The position numbers were made by a program, and so were the translations under genes. From Bacteroides sp. 43_108 (GTDB taxonomy: Bacteria; Bacteroidota; Bacteroidia; Bacteroidales; Bacteroidaceae), in NCBI GenBank assembly GCA_001915545.1, contig MNQS01000122.1:1-64000 (forward strand): a stretch of DNA of 64,000 nt, written 5' to 3'. Shown here one piece after another: positions 18,601 through 26,388 of the stretch; positions within the stretch are counted from its first letter, which is position 1, and each line of letters opens with the position of its first letter. Below the pieces are notes generated by a model, which worked only from the letters and a program-made list of their open reading frames with translations, was not told the origin of the DNA and did not search any database.

Positions 18601-20108
18601 ATACTATGGCATTGCGTGTCTCTGTTGTTGCAAAGCCTAAGCTTGACGATCAGAAGTGGTACAAGACTGCACAGGTTGTTGCTCGCGGTCTGATGCTTGT
18701 TAGGAATGCGAGCGTTACTTATCGCAACACCTACGCAATGACGCTTCCTGGTTTTAGAAATGAAGTCGGTGACGCCTTTGGTCAGAAATCTATAGGAGGT
18801 CTGATGTCGCCTGGATTGGATTTTGCCTTTGGTGCAATCGACGACAGCTACATCGAGAAAGCAGTGCGTCGTGGTTGGCTTATACAGAATGATTCAAGTA
18901 TAACAACTCCGGCTACAACTACTGCATCTGAAGACCTGCAGTTGAAACTGACATTGGAGCCGTTTACAGATTTCAAGGTCGACCTCAATGCAAGTCGTAC
19001 TGTGAATCGTTCAAAGAGCATACAGTTTATGTATGAAGGTTTGCCTACGACTCAGAGCGGAAGTTTCTCTATGACTGTAATTTCTATTGGAACTGCATTC
19101 TCCGGAAGTGGAAATATCAACAACAATTATAATTCGAAACCGTTCAATAAATTCCTCGATAATATCTCGGTTGTAAGGGATAGGGTTGAGAATTTGTATT
19201 CTGATGCGGTTTATCCTGCTGGTGCCGGTGAGTATGCCGGAAAACCTTACGATCCGTCGATCGGCTCTGTGTCTGAATATTCTGCAGATGTTATGGTGCC
19301 TGCATTCCTTTCTGCTTACTGCGGAACCGATGCGTCAAAGACCCCATTGTCGATTTTCCCTTCAGTTCTGAAGATGCTTCCTAACTGGAAAGTCACATAT
19401 AGCGGACTTATTCGTTTGCCGTGGTTCCAGCGTAATTTCAAGAGTTTCAATATAAACCACCAGTACAAGAGCATATATTCTGTCGGAGCATACAACTCTT
19501 ACACGAACTATATGGCATACATGGGCGATTTGGGCTTTATCTCGGATGTGACAACAGGAAATCCGATACCTAGCAGTATGTACAATGTAAGCACAGTTTC
19601 CATCAATGAGTCATTCTCTCCTCTGATTGGTGTTGACATGACTTTCAACAACAGCATGACGGCTAAATTGGAATTCAAGAAGACAAGAGTATTGAATCTC
19701 AGTATGACTTCTGTTGCGCTTACTGAAAGTTATTCGGATGATATTGTTGTAGGCTGGGGATATAAGATAACCAATCTGCGTATAGGTGCTGGCAAGAAGG
19801 CGCGTCGCAGAAGTGATGGTAAAGGCGGCACTACAGCCGGCACTACACACGATCTTAATCTCAGATGTGATTTTTCATACAGAATGCAGAATGCTCTGAA
19901 CAGAAATATCCAGACATGCATTACGACAGCCACAAGCGGAAGTACAGCTTATAAGCTTGCCGTGACAGCCGATTATACTTTGAGCCGTTTGATAACTGTC
20001 AGCGGATATTTTGATTGGCAGCATAACGTTCCGCTCGTTTCTGCCAGCTCTTATCCGACTACAACTATTGATTTCGGATTCAGTATGAAATTCTCTTTGA
20101 CAAGATAA
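12642..20108 (+). CDS. sprA: Type IX secretion outer-membrane translocon SprA (Sov)
   Basis: SprA is the giant outer-membrane beta-barrel through which type IX secretion cargo leaves the cell, also needed for gliding in motile relatives. At 2488 residues it has the expected size. A signal peptide (KRFLRNIVYLVLIMVSVSALA) needs the TTG start at 12642, because later ATGs remove its basic end. The body has many barrel-like beta segments and repeated SprA-type blocks (for instance PGGVQLRTQGSAEIKFGY near residue 170 and the DDFESTKNGIDVSSP block near residue 830). A Lys/Asn/Thr-rich low-complexity stretch at about residues 1890-1935 looks like an exposed loop insertion. The gene follows ruvA and is followed after 16 nt by an unidentified gene. 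Confidence 0.95.
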   Translation: MKRFLRNIVYLVLIMVSVSALASMSDNVLMSLDMSGSASDLKADSADLQTDTVKSRYPVRKTDYPTGGEVVDNALDLSDPENLKLQTGDYDESTGMYKVGTKLGDNYLSAPYLMTPEEYLKWTERKSMNAYFKERNDSMFVTKGENKFDFTNMHFDLGPAEKIFGPGGVQLRTQGSAEIKFGYNYKYTDNPSLTERNRKNAGFDFDEKINLSVNAKVGDKMNFNINYNTDATFDFDSKNMKLQYEGKEDEIVKLIEAGNISMPTNSSLIKGASSLFGFRTDLQFGKLNIQAVVSQKESTSKTVSSQGGSQLSQYEIEAYDYDENRHFFLSQYFRDTYDKACSTLPNITSGITINRIEIWVTNTSGATENTRDIVGFVDLGENQHISNSMWSPSGTQQPQNSSNNLYSTIVNSYPDARNIDMVSSVLDPILGGGIDYEKVENARLLTSSEYTLNQYLGYVSLKSTLQTNQVLAVAFEYTYAGQTYQVGEFSSDMKDNDQALYVKLLKNTSNSPRMGNWDLMMKNVYSLNAYSVQKEKFKMDIKYLSDTTGVYLTYLPEEQFKSTTLLKMMNLDRLDDNQKTNPNGKFDFIDGYTIDAQSGRVIFPVVEPFGDWLRQKIGNDVIADKYCYDELYDSTKITAKQIAEKNKFILTGEYKASSGSEIDLGSMNIPQGSVVVTAGGVTLVEGTDYTVDYSLGRVSIINQSIIDAGTNVSVSLESQSEYSTMRKTMLGFNWTYDFNKNFQMGGTLMHLGEKPLTSKVAMGDEPLNNTLWGLNLNWKQESQWLTNLIDKIPLIDVSQPSSISLSAEFAQLVAGNASGVQGNASYLDDFESTKNGIDVSSPLQWVLSSTPSNLQYGTLTNDVRYGYNRALLAWYNIDPLFTRRNSSLTPSHIKNDLDQLSNHYVREVYEREVYPNKDTNIGESTTLTILNLAYYPTERGPYNLDTDVDRNGRLNDPKKRWGGMMRKLDTSDFETANVQYIEFWMLDPFIYTKDDPAYGGDFYINLGDVSEDVLKDGKKSYESGLPVNDASTYTETVWGRVPSEKSVVYSFSTESGAREKQDVGLNGLSSQNERSYGIYSDYLAQMQSKVTPEVYDSLFEDPAGDDYHYFRGSDFDAAQTSILDRYKHINGVEGNSPNSNESGESYSTAYKSTPDVEDANQDYTMNEYENFFQYKVSIRPEDMVIGRNYIVDKRDTRVPLRNGNKEDATWYLFRIPVEEYESKVGNISDFSSIRFMRMYLTDFEEPIVLRFASLDLVRGEWRNYTSALYTGDKPSDSGTLVTSAVNIEENNDKEPVNYVLPPGISRVLDSSQPQLTQNNEQALSLTVENLSSGDARAVYKTTNVDLRQYKHLQMFVHANALEGDELLEDDQMSVFIRLGSDYKSNYYEYEIPLKLTAPGHYDTYTSAGCYAVWPEENMLDIDFSLFTDLKKERNKARASGEASYTQLYYSYDPDKPQNKVSVIGNPSLGEVKTMMIGIRNNSRKTGSVEVWVNELRMQGYNNEGGWAAQGNLNVQLSDLGSVNLTGHTETAGFGGLEEGVSERRNDNLYEWSITTSFELGKFFPEKWMMTLPFYYSYSWQKISPKYNPFDTDMNFKDALDDCVSDAERDSLSSIAERITKYKNFSLSNWKSNYQSRVPMPYDPANFALSYSYSQKFNSGETTVYEKEENWRANLTYNYSPKYKTWEPFKKLKGKSKWLDIIKAQNLNWLPQSISFVSDITRNYYELQERDIDAGTQLPVNFSQQFLWNRELSLRWDIFKSLKMNWTSATHAEIEEPYTVVNKNLYPDEYEAWKDSVVRSLLSFGRPLTYNSTFSASYKVPIEKIPIFDWVSADGSYSSNYGWTRGVEMENGTNLGHTVTSQRTYNINGKLNFEKLYNKVKFLEETNKRFAASTTPSRTTSRNRRTTKNKTDKNDKSDDKKNAADDSKNKKNKGVTKEIQLTDTADVVFKHGQNTKRIIVRATTKNGKSYKLKFKKTDANTITIKNRDTMALRVSVVAKPKLDDQKWYKTAQVVARGLMLVRNASVTYRNTYAMTLPGFRNEVGDAFGQKSIGGLMSPGLDFAFGAIDDSYIEKAVRRGWLIQNDSSITTPATTTASEDLQLKLTLEPFTDFKVDLNASRTVNRSKSIQFMYEGLPTTQSGSFSMTVISIGTAFSGSGNINNNYNSKPFNKFLDNISVVRDRVENLYSDAVYPAGAGEYAGKPYDPSIGSVSEYSADVMVPAFLSAYCGTDASKTPLSIFPSVLKMLPNWKVTYSGLIRLPWFQRNFKSFNINHQYKSIYSVGAYNSYTNYMAYMGDLGFISDVTTGNPIPSSMYNVSTVSINESFSPLIGVDMTFNNSMTAKLEFKKTRVLNLSMTSVALTESYSDDIVVGWGYKITNLRIGAGKKARRRSDGKGGTTAGTTHDLNLRCDFSYRMQNALNRNIQTCITTATSGSTAYKLAVTADYTLSRLITVSGYFDWQHNVPLVSASSYPTTTIDFGFSMKFSLTR

Positions 20109-20124
20109 ATACTATTGCTGCTAT

Positions 20125-20817
20125 ATGATTTCGGTTGATGTGTTGAGGGCTAAAATAGTTAACAGCGATTGGGACGGCCTTTATCAGTTGTTCGGCAAGA
20201 TGTCGAATTCTGATTTCCGCCGTGCCGAATCTGTTGTGCGCGAAAGTATCATGCCGGAACTTGACGGCTCTGCTTTCTGGCAGGCATATCTGCATCTGCT
20301 TAAGTATAGACACCAGGCTTTCATTACATGTATACTTGGTGCATCTGCGATAGTCAAATCAGGAAGTCTTGATTTTTCTTCAGACGATGCGCATGCTGTT
20401 GCCGCGTTTCTTGATCAGATATCTCCGACTGCATCGCGCAAGGTCATGGATATGTTGCTCCCAATGCTTGTAAGCATAGAGCAGATGGAAGAAGTGTTCA
20501 GGCTGTTTGCTGTAGATGATGAGAAAAGTAGGGTGGTGCACTTGATTAAGATTACATCGCCGCTTGCATATTACATGCTTTTTCTTGCACTTCGCCATTC
20601 GGGTGACCGTGGTCTTGCTTTGCGTTGCTGCATGGCGCTCCTGAAGAAAAAGGACGATCTTTCATGCAATATGACCAGTATCGTGTCACAATATTTCGGA
20701 CTCGATGACGTAAAAATCCCGTTTACTTTAAAACTTAAGCCTTATGAACACAGTTATCTTGAGGCTTCTTACGATAATTTTGTACATTTGTTGACCGGCA
20801 GACGTCCTAGAATTTAG
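20125..20817 (+). CDS. Conserved-looking hypothetical protein downstream of sprA
   Basis: I do not recognise this 230-residue protein. It is predicted mostly helical and soluble, with no signal peptide or membrane segment and no clear enzyme motif. The C-terminus is basic (LTGRRPRI). It starts 16 nt after sprA on the same strand and is probably cotranscribed with it, but a role in secretion is only guessed from position. Codon use resembles its neighbours, so it does not look recently acquired. Confidence 0.75.
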   Translation: MISVDVLRAKIVNSDWDGLYQLFGKMSNSDFRRAESVVRESIMPELDGSAFWQAYLHLLKYRHQAFITCILGASAIVKSGSLDFSSDDAHAVAAFLDQISPTASRKVMDMLLPMLVSIEQMEEVFRLFAVDDEKSRVVHLIKITSPLAYYMLFLALRHSGDRGLALRCCMALLKKKDDLSCNMTSIVSQYFGLDDVKIPFTLKLKPYEHSYLEASYDNFVHLLTGRRPRI

Positions 20818-20890
20818 CGGATGTTTTTTATTATTGCCGGAGACTTAAAATCACTATGACAAACGTTATACAAAACAAAAGATAAAGTTT

Positions 20891-22270
20891 ATGAAGAGAT
20901 TTCTTTTATTGTTCGCTTTTGCCGTTTCGTTGTCGGCAATGGCTGGCGACAGCTGCAGTTTTACTCCTTATTATAAATATCGTGTTTCTTTGGCAGACAA
21001 GAAAATGTCTGCCTACAAGACTTCCCGCCCGGAAGAGTTCCTTTCCGAGAAAGCCATACAGCGTCGTAAGCGTCAGGGCATCAGAATTGACGAAACCGAT
21101 TTGCCTGTGAGCGAAACATATCTCAAGTCTATTTCTGAATCGGGAGTCAAGATTTTGTGCACAAGCAAATGGAACAACACTGTTCTTGTTCAGTGTACCG
21201 ACACCCTAAAGATGAATGCTGTAAGCAGTCTGCCTTTTGTTGAAGGTGTGCGTAGAGTTGCAGTTTATACATCTCCTGCTGTTGTAGATACAACAGACAG
21301 ACGTTCACTGATTGTCAATGATACCGTCGTTTCTGAATATAACTATGGTTCTGCACAGCGCCAGATCGAACAGATTAACGGATTGGCTCTTCATGAACGC
21401 GGATTCCGTGGTGAGGGAATGACTATAGCCATCATTGATGGTGGATTTTATAATGCAGACGTAATTCCGATGCTCGACAATGTACGCATTCTAGGCACTC
21501 ATGATTTTGTAAATCCCAATAGCGATATATATGCGGAAAACAGTCATGGCATGATGGTTCTTTCATGTATCGGCACAAATAAACCCGGCAAGATGGTGGG
21601 TACGGCTCCAGGAGCTTCATTCTGGCTTTTGCGCAGCGAAGACGGTGATACGGAGCAGATGGTCGAGGAGGACTATTGGGCAGCAGCAATGGAGTTTGCC
21701 GACAGTGTAGGAGCTGATGTCGTAAATTCATCATTGGGCTACACCAAGTTCGACAATAGCGCCGACAATATTGAATACCGCGAGCAGGACGGTATTACTC
21801 GCCTTATTTCTCGTACAGCGTCAATGGTTGCATCGAAAGGTATGATATTGTGCAACAGTGCAGGCAACGAAGGTATGGACGCATGGAAGCGAATCGGTTG
21901 TCCGGCTGATGCTCGCGACATTCTCACTGTTGGTGCAGTTGATCGTAAGGGTGTCAATGCACTGTTTTCTTCCTTGGGCTATTCTGCCGACGGCCGTGTG
22001 AAACCAGATGTTGCCACAATGGGAGTTATGTCAACGGTTCTTGATATAACAGGCCGGATTGGTCGAGCAAACGGAACTTCGTTCTCTTCTCCTATACTCA
22101 CAGGAATGGTGGCATGTCTTTGGCAGGCTTTTCCCGATCTTGATGCGTATGAGATAATGGATCTTGTACGTCGTAGCGGTGACCGTGCCGATTATCCTGA
22201 TAATGTCTTTGGATATGGCATTCCAGACTTCGGTCGGGCTTATCGTTTGGGCGTTACAGAAGCTGAATGA
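20891..22270 (+). CDS. Exported subtilisin-like serine protease (S8)
   Basis: A 459-residue subtilase with a signal peptide (MKRFLLLFAFAVSLSAMA). The catalytic triad is intact: Asp in IAIIDGGF (about residue 182), His in ENSHGMMV (about 219) and Ser in NGTSFSSPI (about 397), with the oxyanion Asn in LCNSAGNEG. Residues 20-160 form an N-terminal region of the kind found in Bacteroidetes subtilases (YYKYRVSLADKK onward, with an RRKRQGI segment) and may be a propeptide. There is no T9SS C-terminal tail; it ends soon after the catalytic domain. It lies 73 nt after the previous gene. Confidence 0.93.
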   Translation: MKRFLLLFAFAVSLSAMAGDSCSFTPYYKYRVSLADKKMSAYKTSRPEEFLSEKAIQRRKRQGIRIDETDLPVSETYLKSISESGVKILCTSKWNNTVLVQCTDTLKMNAVSSLPFVEGVRRVAVYTSPAVVDTTDRRSLIVNDTVVSEYNYGSAQRQIEQINGLALHERGFRGEGMTIAIIDGGFYNADVIPMLDNVRILGTHDFVNPNSDIYAENSHGMMVLSCIGTNKPGKMVGTAPGASFWLLRSEDGDTEQMVEEDYWAAAMEFADSVGADVVNSSLGYTKFDNSADNIEYREQDGITRLISRTASMVASKGMILCNSAGNEGMDAWKRIGCPADARDILTVGAVDRKGVNALFSSLGYSADGRVKPDVATMGVMSTVLDITGRIGRANGTSFSSPILTGMVACLWQAFPDLDAYEIMDLVRRSGDRADYPDNVFGYGIPDFGRAYRLGVTEAE

Positions 22271-22325
22271 TTTTCACCTGTTGTGTATATAATAGGTGTT
22301 ATTTGAAAGAATAATAGTATGTATT

Positions 22326-23696
22326 ATGTTTGATTCGGATTTTTCTGTTGATTCTTATGCCGGTGATTCTGCAGGCATGACGTTGTACGAACTCAACAAT
22401 ATGGTTCGTTCGCTGATTGACTCAAGCTTCACCCGTCTTTATTGGGTTCGTGCCGAACTGAGTGAAGTGAGGCAGAATCGCGGTCACTGTTATTTGGAAT
22501 TTGTACAGAAAAGTCCTTCAGGCGATGGCCTTATTGCTAAGGCCAGAGGACAGATATGGGCTTTGCGCTGGCTGATGCTGCGCGAGGCCTTTATGCGTAT
22601 TTCCGGACAATCGTTGTCGTCTGGTATGAATGTGCTGGTGCAGGTTCAGGTGCAGTTCCATGAACTCTACGGTTATTCACTCAATGTGCTCGATATTGAC
22701 CCTTCTTATACGTTGGGCGACATTGCACGTAAGCGAAGAGCTATACTGAAACAGCTGGAGGAAGAAGGCATATTGACGATGAATAAGGAATTGCCAGTTC
22801 CGCGTGTCATTCGGCGCATTGCAGTTATTTCCAGTTCAACAGCAGCCGGTTACGGTGATTTTATGTCTCAGATACGGAATGCTCCATGTCCGGAGGCTTA
22901 CGAAATAAAGCTTTTCGAAGCTTCTATGCAAGGTGCAGCTGTCGAGGACAGTATAATTTCTGCACTCAATGCTGTGGCACTTGACCCTATGCCATGGGAT
23001 GTGGTTGTAATCTTGCGTGGTGGTGGAGCCGCATCCGACCTTACGGCATTCGACAGTTTGAACCTTGCCGAGAATGTGGCACAATTCCCCTTGCCTGTTA
23101 TAACAGGTATTGGACACGAGCGTGACGATACTGTCATTGACCTCATTGCCAATACAAGAGTAAAGACACCTACGGCGGCCGCAGAATTTATAATACATAT
23201 TCAGGAAAACGAGTTGAATCTTCTGACTTCATTGTCCGACAAATTGGCTGTCACCGTTTCTGCAAGGATGAAGTATGAAAATGAAAGATTGCGCGCACTT
23301 ATTTCGCCGATGGCCCCATTGTGCAATCTTTTTTATACACGCGAAAAAGCACGGCTGGAGCGTCTGGCTCAGCGCATAGTACGTTCCTCTGTTCAGACTC
23401 TGGCTTCTGCTGAGGCTGTATTGACTGCAGTTGCACCAAGATTGAAACAGGCAACAGGTAGAATGCTTGATGCAGAAGACCACAAACTTCAGCTCGCCGA
23501 ACAGAAAATATCCGATGCCAGTCCTGAGCGTTTGCTGCGTTTAGGCTACAGCATTACACTTGTCGACGGACATGCTGTCCGCAGTGCTTCCGGACTTCGT
23601 CCTGGACAGGTCATTACGACGGTGCTTGCGTCAGGAACAGTAGAGTCGGAGATCAGAAATATTGATGCAGACAGCAAAATATCCGACGACTTATAG
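22326..23696 (+). CDS. xseA: Exodeoxyribonuclease VII large subunit
   Basis: XseA is the catalytic subunit of exonuclease VII, which degrades single-stranded DNA from both ends. The N-terminal OB fold (LYWVRAELSEVRQNRGHCYLEF), the catalytic region (RIAVISSSTAAGYGDF, DVVVILRGGGAASDL, NVAQFPLPVITGIGHERD, TPTAAAEF), and a coiled-coil C-terminal part are present. ATG 22326 is chosen (456 residues); an upstream in-frame codon at 22296 would add 10 unrelated residues. The small subunit follows 41 nt downstream. Confidence 0.96.
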   Translation: MFDSDFSVDSYAGDSAGMTLYELNNMVRSLIDSSFTRLYWVRAELSEVRQNRGHCYLEFVQKSPSGDGLIAKARGQIWALRWLMLREAFMRISGQSLSSGMNVLVQVQVQFHELYGYSLNVLDIDPSYTLGDIARKRRAILKQLEEEGILTMNKELPVPRVIRRIAVISSSTAAGYGDFMSQIRNAPCPEAYEIKLFEASMQGAAVEDSIISALNAVALDPMPWDVVVILRGGGAASDLTAFDSLNLAENVAQFPLPVITGIGHERDDTVIDLIANTRVKTPTAAAEFIIHIQENELNLLTSLSDKLAVTVSARMKYENERLRALISPMAPLCNLFYTREKARLERLAQRIVRSSVQTLASAEAVLTAVAPRLKQATGRMLDAEDHKLQLAEQKISDASPERLLRLGYSITLVDGHAVRSASGLRPGQVITTVLASGTVESEIRNIDADSKISDDL

Positions 23697-23737
23697 CTGA
23701 AGATAATTATCAACGATGAACAATTAATATAAGATAT

Positions 23738-23965
23738 ATGAAGAAAACAGATAAAAAAGCATCAGAAGAAATACAGCTTACCTATGAGGAAGCTATGGCT
23801 AAACTGGAAGAAATCATTTCCGGAATTGAGAATGGAAAGATGAATGTAGACAGTCTTGCCGAGAATCTCAGGGAAGCTAAGAAACTAACTGCTTTTTGTC
23901 GCGCAAGGCTCACCGGAGTAAACGATGAGGTGAACAGAATTCTTGCGGAAGATGAAGAAAAATGA
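23738..23965 (+). CDS. xseB: Exodeoxyribonuclease VII small subunit
   Basis: This 75-residue helical protein matches XseB, which forms the small-subunit shell on XseA. The TYEEAMAKLEEIISGIENGK block and the following AENLREAKKLTAFCRARL helix are the family signature. Its place directly after xseA confirms the assignment. Confidence 0.95.
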   Translation: MKKTDKKASEEIQLTYEEAMAKLEEIISGIENGKMNVDSLAENLREAKKLTAFCRARLTGVNDEVNRILAEDEEK

Positions 23966-24018
23966 CACATTAATCTTACTTTTTCCATCATTAGCAGTAC
24001 GAATGAGAAAAATATGTG

Positions 24019-24026
24019 TACTTTTG
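24019..24026 (+). promoter_or_regulatory. -7 box candidate for ilvE
   Basis: TACTTTTG fits TAnnTTTG and lies 41 nt before the ilvE start; a -33 TTTG at proper spacing is not evident. Confidence 0.45.
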
Positions 24027-24066
24027 TTAGGTAATTATGTAAAACATTAATAAAAAATATACGAAC

Positions 24067-25089
24067 ATGAGTGAAATGGATTGGACTAGTCTTGGATTCG
24101 GATATCACAAGACTGACTACAACGTACGTTGTTATTATCGTGACGGCAAGTGGGGTGAAATAGAAATCTGCTCCGAGGAAACCATACCTATGCACATGGC
24201 TGCAACATGCCTGCACTATGGTCAGGAGGCTTTCGAAGGTCTCAAGGCATATCGTTGTCCTGACGGCAAGGTGCGTGTGTTCCGTATGGACGAGAATGCT
24301 GCGCGTCTGCAGAGCACATGTCGCGGTATCCTTATGCCTGAAGTTTCTACAGAATTGTTCGAAAAAATGGTTACGATGGCTGTCAGACTAAACAGCCGTT
24401 TCATTCCACCTTATGAAAGTGGTGCAACATTGTATATCCGTCCGCTTCTCGTTGGAACATCAGCACAGGTGGGAGTACATCCTTCTTCTGAATATCTGTT
24501 CCTTATTTTCGTTACTCCGGTAGGACCATATTTCAAGGGCGGATTTGCAACAAATCCTTATGTCATCATCCGAGAGTTCGACCGTGCAGCTCCTCTTGGT
24601 ACTGGTATCTACAAGGTCGGCGGTAACTATGCGGCCAGTCTGCGTGCAAACAAGATGGCGCATGATCTCGGCTATAGCTGCGAGTTTTATCTCGATGCCA
24701 AGGAAAAGAAATACATGGACGAGTGTGGTGCTGCCAATTTCTTCGGTATAAAGAACAATACATACGTTACACCGAAGTCAACTTCTATTTTGCCTTCAAT
24801 AACCAATAAGAGTCTCATGCAGCTTGCTGAAGACATGGGCATGAAGGTGGAGCGCAGACCAATTCCAGAAGAAGAGCTGGCAACATTCGAGGAGGCCGGA
24901 GCATGCGGTACCGCTGCTGTAATCAGTCCTATAGAACGTATCGATGATCTTGAAGGAAAGAAATCGTATGTATTCTCAAAGGACGGAAAGCCGGGACCTG
25001 TGAGCACAATGCTTTACAACAAGCTTCGCAACATACAGTACGGCATAGAACCGGATGTACATAATTGGACTACAGTTGTGATTGAATAA
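24067..25089 (+). CDS. ilvE: Branched-chain amino acid aminotransferase
   Basis: A fold-type IV PLP enzyme that interconverts Val, Leu and Ile with their keto acids using glutamate. The 340-residue length and the motifs GQEAFEGLKAYR, RPLLVGTSAQVGVHP, GTGIYKVGGNYAASLRANK (with the PLP lysine region), DECGAANFFG and the C-terminal GTAAVISPI phosphate-binding block place it in the longer BCAT2-like group. It is preceded by a likely promoter at 24019 and followed by a DUF975 gene. Confidence 0.95.
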   Translation: MSEMDWTSLGFGYHKTDYNVRCYYRDGKWGEIEICSEETIPMHMAATCLHYGQEAFEGLKAYRCPDGKVRVFRMDENAARLQSTCRGILMPEVSTELFEKMVTMAVRLNSRFIPPYESGATLYIRPLLVGTSAQVGVHPSSEYLFLIFVTPVGPYFKGGFATNPYVIIREFDRAAPLGTGIYKVGGNYAASLRANKMAHDLGYSCEFYLDAKEKKYMDECGAANFFGIKNNTYVTPKSTSILPSITNKSLMQLAEDMGMKVERRPIPEEELATFEEAGACGTAAVISPIERIDDLEGKKSYVFSKDGKPGPVSTMLYNKLRNIQYGIEPDVHNWTTVVIE

Positions 25090-25112
25090 ATCGCCTTAAA
25101 ATCTTAGATCTT

Positions 25113-25922
25113 ATGCTTTCCATTTCAGAATTGTCACGACGCGGGCGCGAAAGTCTGCGTGGCAAGTGGGCGGAAACTTCCGTCGCAATATTGGTTGTCG
25201 GAATAATAACTTCTGCTCCTAACCTGATCCTAAACATGTTTACATCGTTTATGACGGCGTTGAGTGGAGGTTCCAGTGCAGCAATTGGGGCTGCCATATT
25301 TATTGCTATGGCAGTTATAGGACTGTCCGTATTGTGTCTGTTGTGGCTTGTTTTCGTTTCTGAGCCAATTAAATATGGTTTGGCTGCGTCATTTCTGAAC
25401 ATGGTACGTAAGGGACGATTTGATTTCTCTGACTTATTGTCTGCAAAGAAGCGCTATCTGCACGTTGTCGGTACAATGTTGCTCCCTGACATCTGTATAA
25501 CTGCATGTGTGCTTGTAGCATTGGTCGTAGGATTGATTTTGAGTTCACCGGTAAGTTTTCTGAACGACATCGACATGACTCTGTCCTATGTACTTATTGC
25601 ATTAGGCGTATGTGTATATGTTGCAGGATTAGTTTATGCAATTATTTTGTCATGTGCATTTGCCATGATTCCATTCATCGCATACGACAATCCAGACAAG
25701 TCGGCAACAGAAGTTATGCGTATGAGCTGCAGGATGATGAAAGGTCGTAAGGTACATCTTTTCCTTTTCGGTCTTTCTTTCATTGGATGGTATATCGTCG
25801 GCATCCTAGCCTTGTTTATAGGTATATATCCAGTGTCAGCATATGTATATTCTTCTTTGACACATTTTTATGAGTCTATAAAAGACGAGAGTACAGTAAC
25901 GGAAAACATAGCTGTAGATTGA
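25113..25922 (+). CDS. DUF975 family integral membrane protein
   Basis: A 269-residue protein with about five or six membrane helices (near residues 25-50, 65-90, 115-145, 155-190 and 210-240). The N-terminal ISELSRRGRESLRGKWAE and the C-terminal ATEVMRMSCRMMKGRK block are typical of DUF975 proteins, whose function is unknown. It starts 23 nt after ilvE. A decayed insertion sequence begins 4 nt after its stop. Confidence 0.85.
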   Translation: MLSISELSRRGRESLRGKWAETSVAILVVGIITSAPNLILNMFTSFMTALSGGSSAAIGAAIFIAMAVIGLSVLCLLWLVFVSEPIKYGLAASFLNMVRKGRFDFSDLLSAKKRYLHVVGTMLLPDICITACVLVALVVGLILSSPVSFLNDIDMTLSYVLIALGVCVYVAGLVYAIILSCAFAMIPFIAYDNPDKSATEVMRMSCRMMKGRKVHLFLFGLSFIGWYIVGILALFIGIYPVSAYVYSSLTHFYESIKDESTVTENIAVD

Positions 25923-25926
25923 TAAA

Positions 25927-26388
25927 ACCCATTGGCGGAATTAAATTAGCGCATATTTAACTCTTCCAATGGGTCTATTATTTTTATAGTTAATGTATTG
26001 CAGTATAGTAAGTGCGCAGATCTTCCCTATAATCCGAGTAAACAATCCGTCAGTATCTTTCGCATAATTCCTTACAACCATAAATTGGTCACACAGTTGC
26101 CAAAACAGTGTCTCAATCCTTTTTCTAGCCTTGGTAAACGAAGAAATACAGGTTTCCATTCCTTCTGATTTTCTCTGTAAGGCACCTCCAGCCTGATATT
26201 GGCCTTTTCAAACAAGTCCAGCTGAACATCGGCACTGATATACCCTCTGTCACCGATAAGCGTACAGTTGCTGTACTCCACCCTTACGTCTTTCAGGTAA
26301 CGGATGTCATGTACACTTGCCTTTGTAAGGTCAAAGGAATGGATGACTCCGCTTAACCCGCAGACTGCATGCAGTTTATATCCGTAAT
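25927..26388 (-). mobile_element. Truncated IS982-family insertion sequence
   Basis: Remnant of an IS982-type element read leftward. Only the C-terminal half of the transposase is left, and the N-terminal side is cut off where a second IS982-type element begins. The outer end is placed at the ACCCATTGG just after the transposase stop; its partner end is missing, so the whole element cannot be delimited. Confidence 0.75.
25941..26388 (-). pseudogene. IS982-family transposase fragment, frameshifted
   Basis: Reading leftward, the frame YYYGYKLHAVCGLSGVIHS continues through a DDE-type region (IGDRGYIS, carrying a catalytic Asp) and then, after a frameshift near 26140-26160, through ARKRIETLFWQLCDQF (catalytic Glu region) to the C-terminus NRPIGRVKYALI. 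The N-terminal third with the first catalytic Asp is absent, so it cannot be active. Confidence 0.8.
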
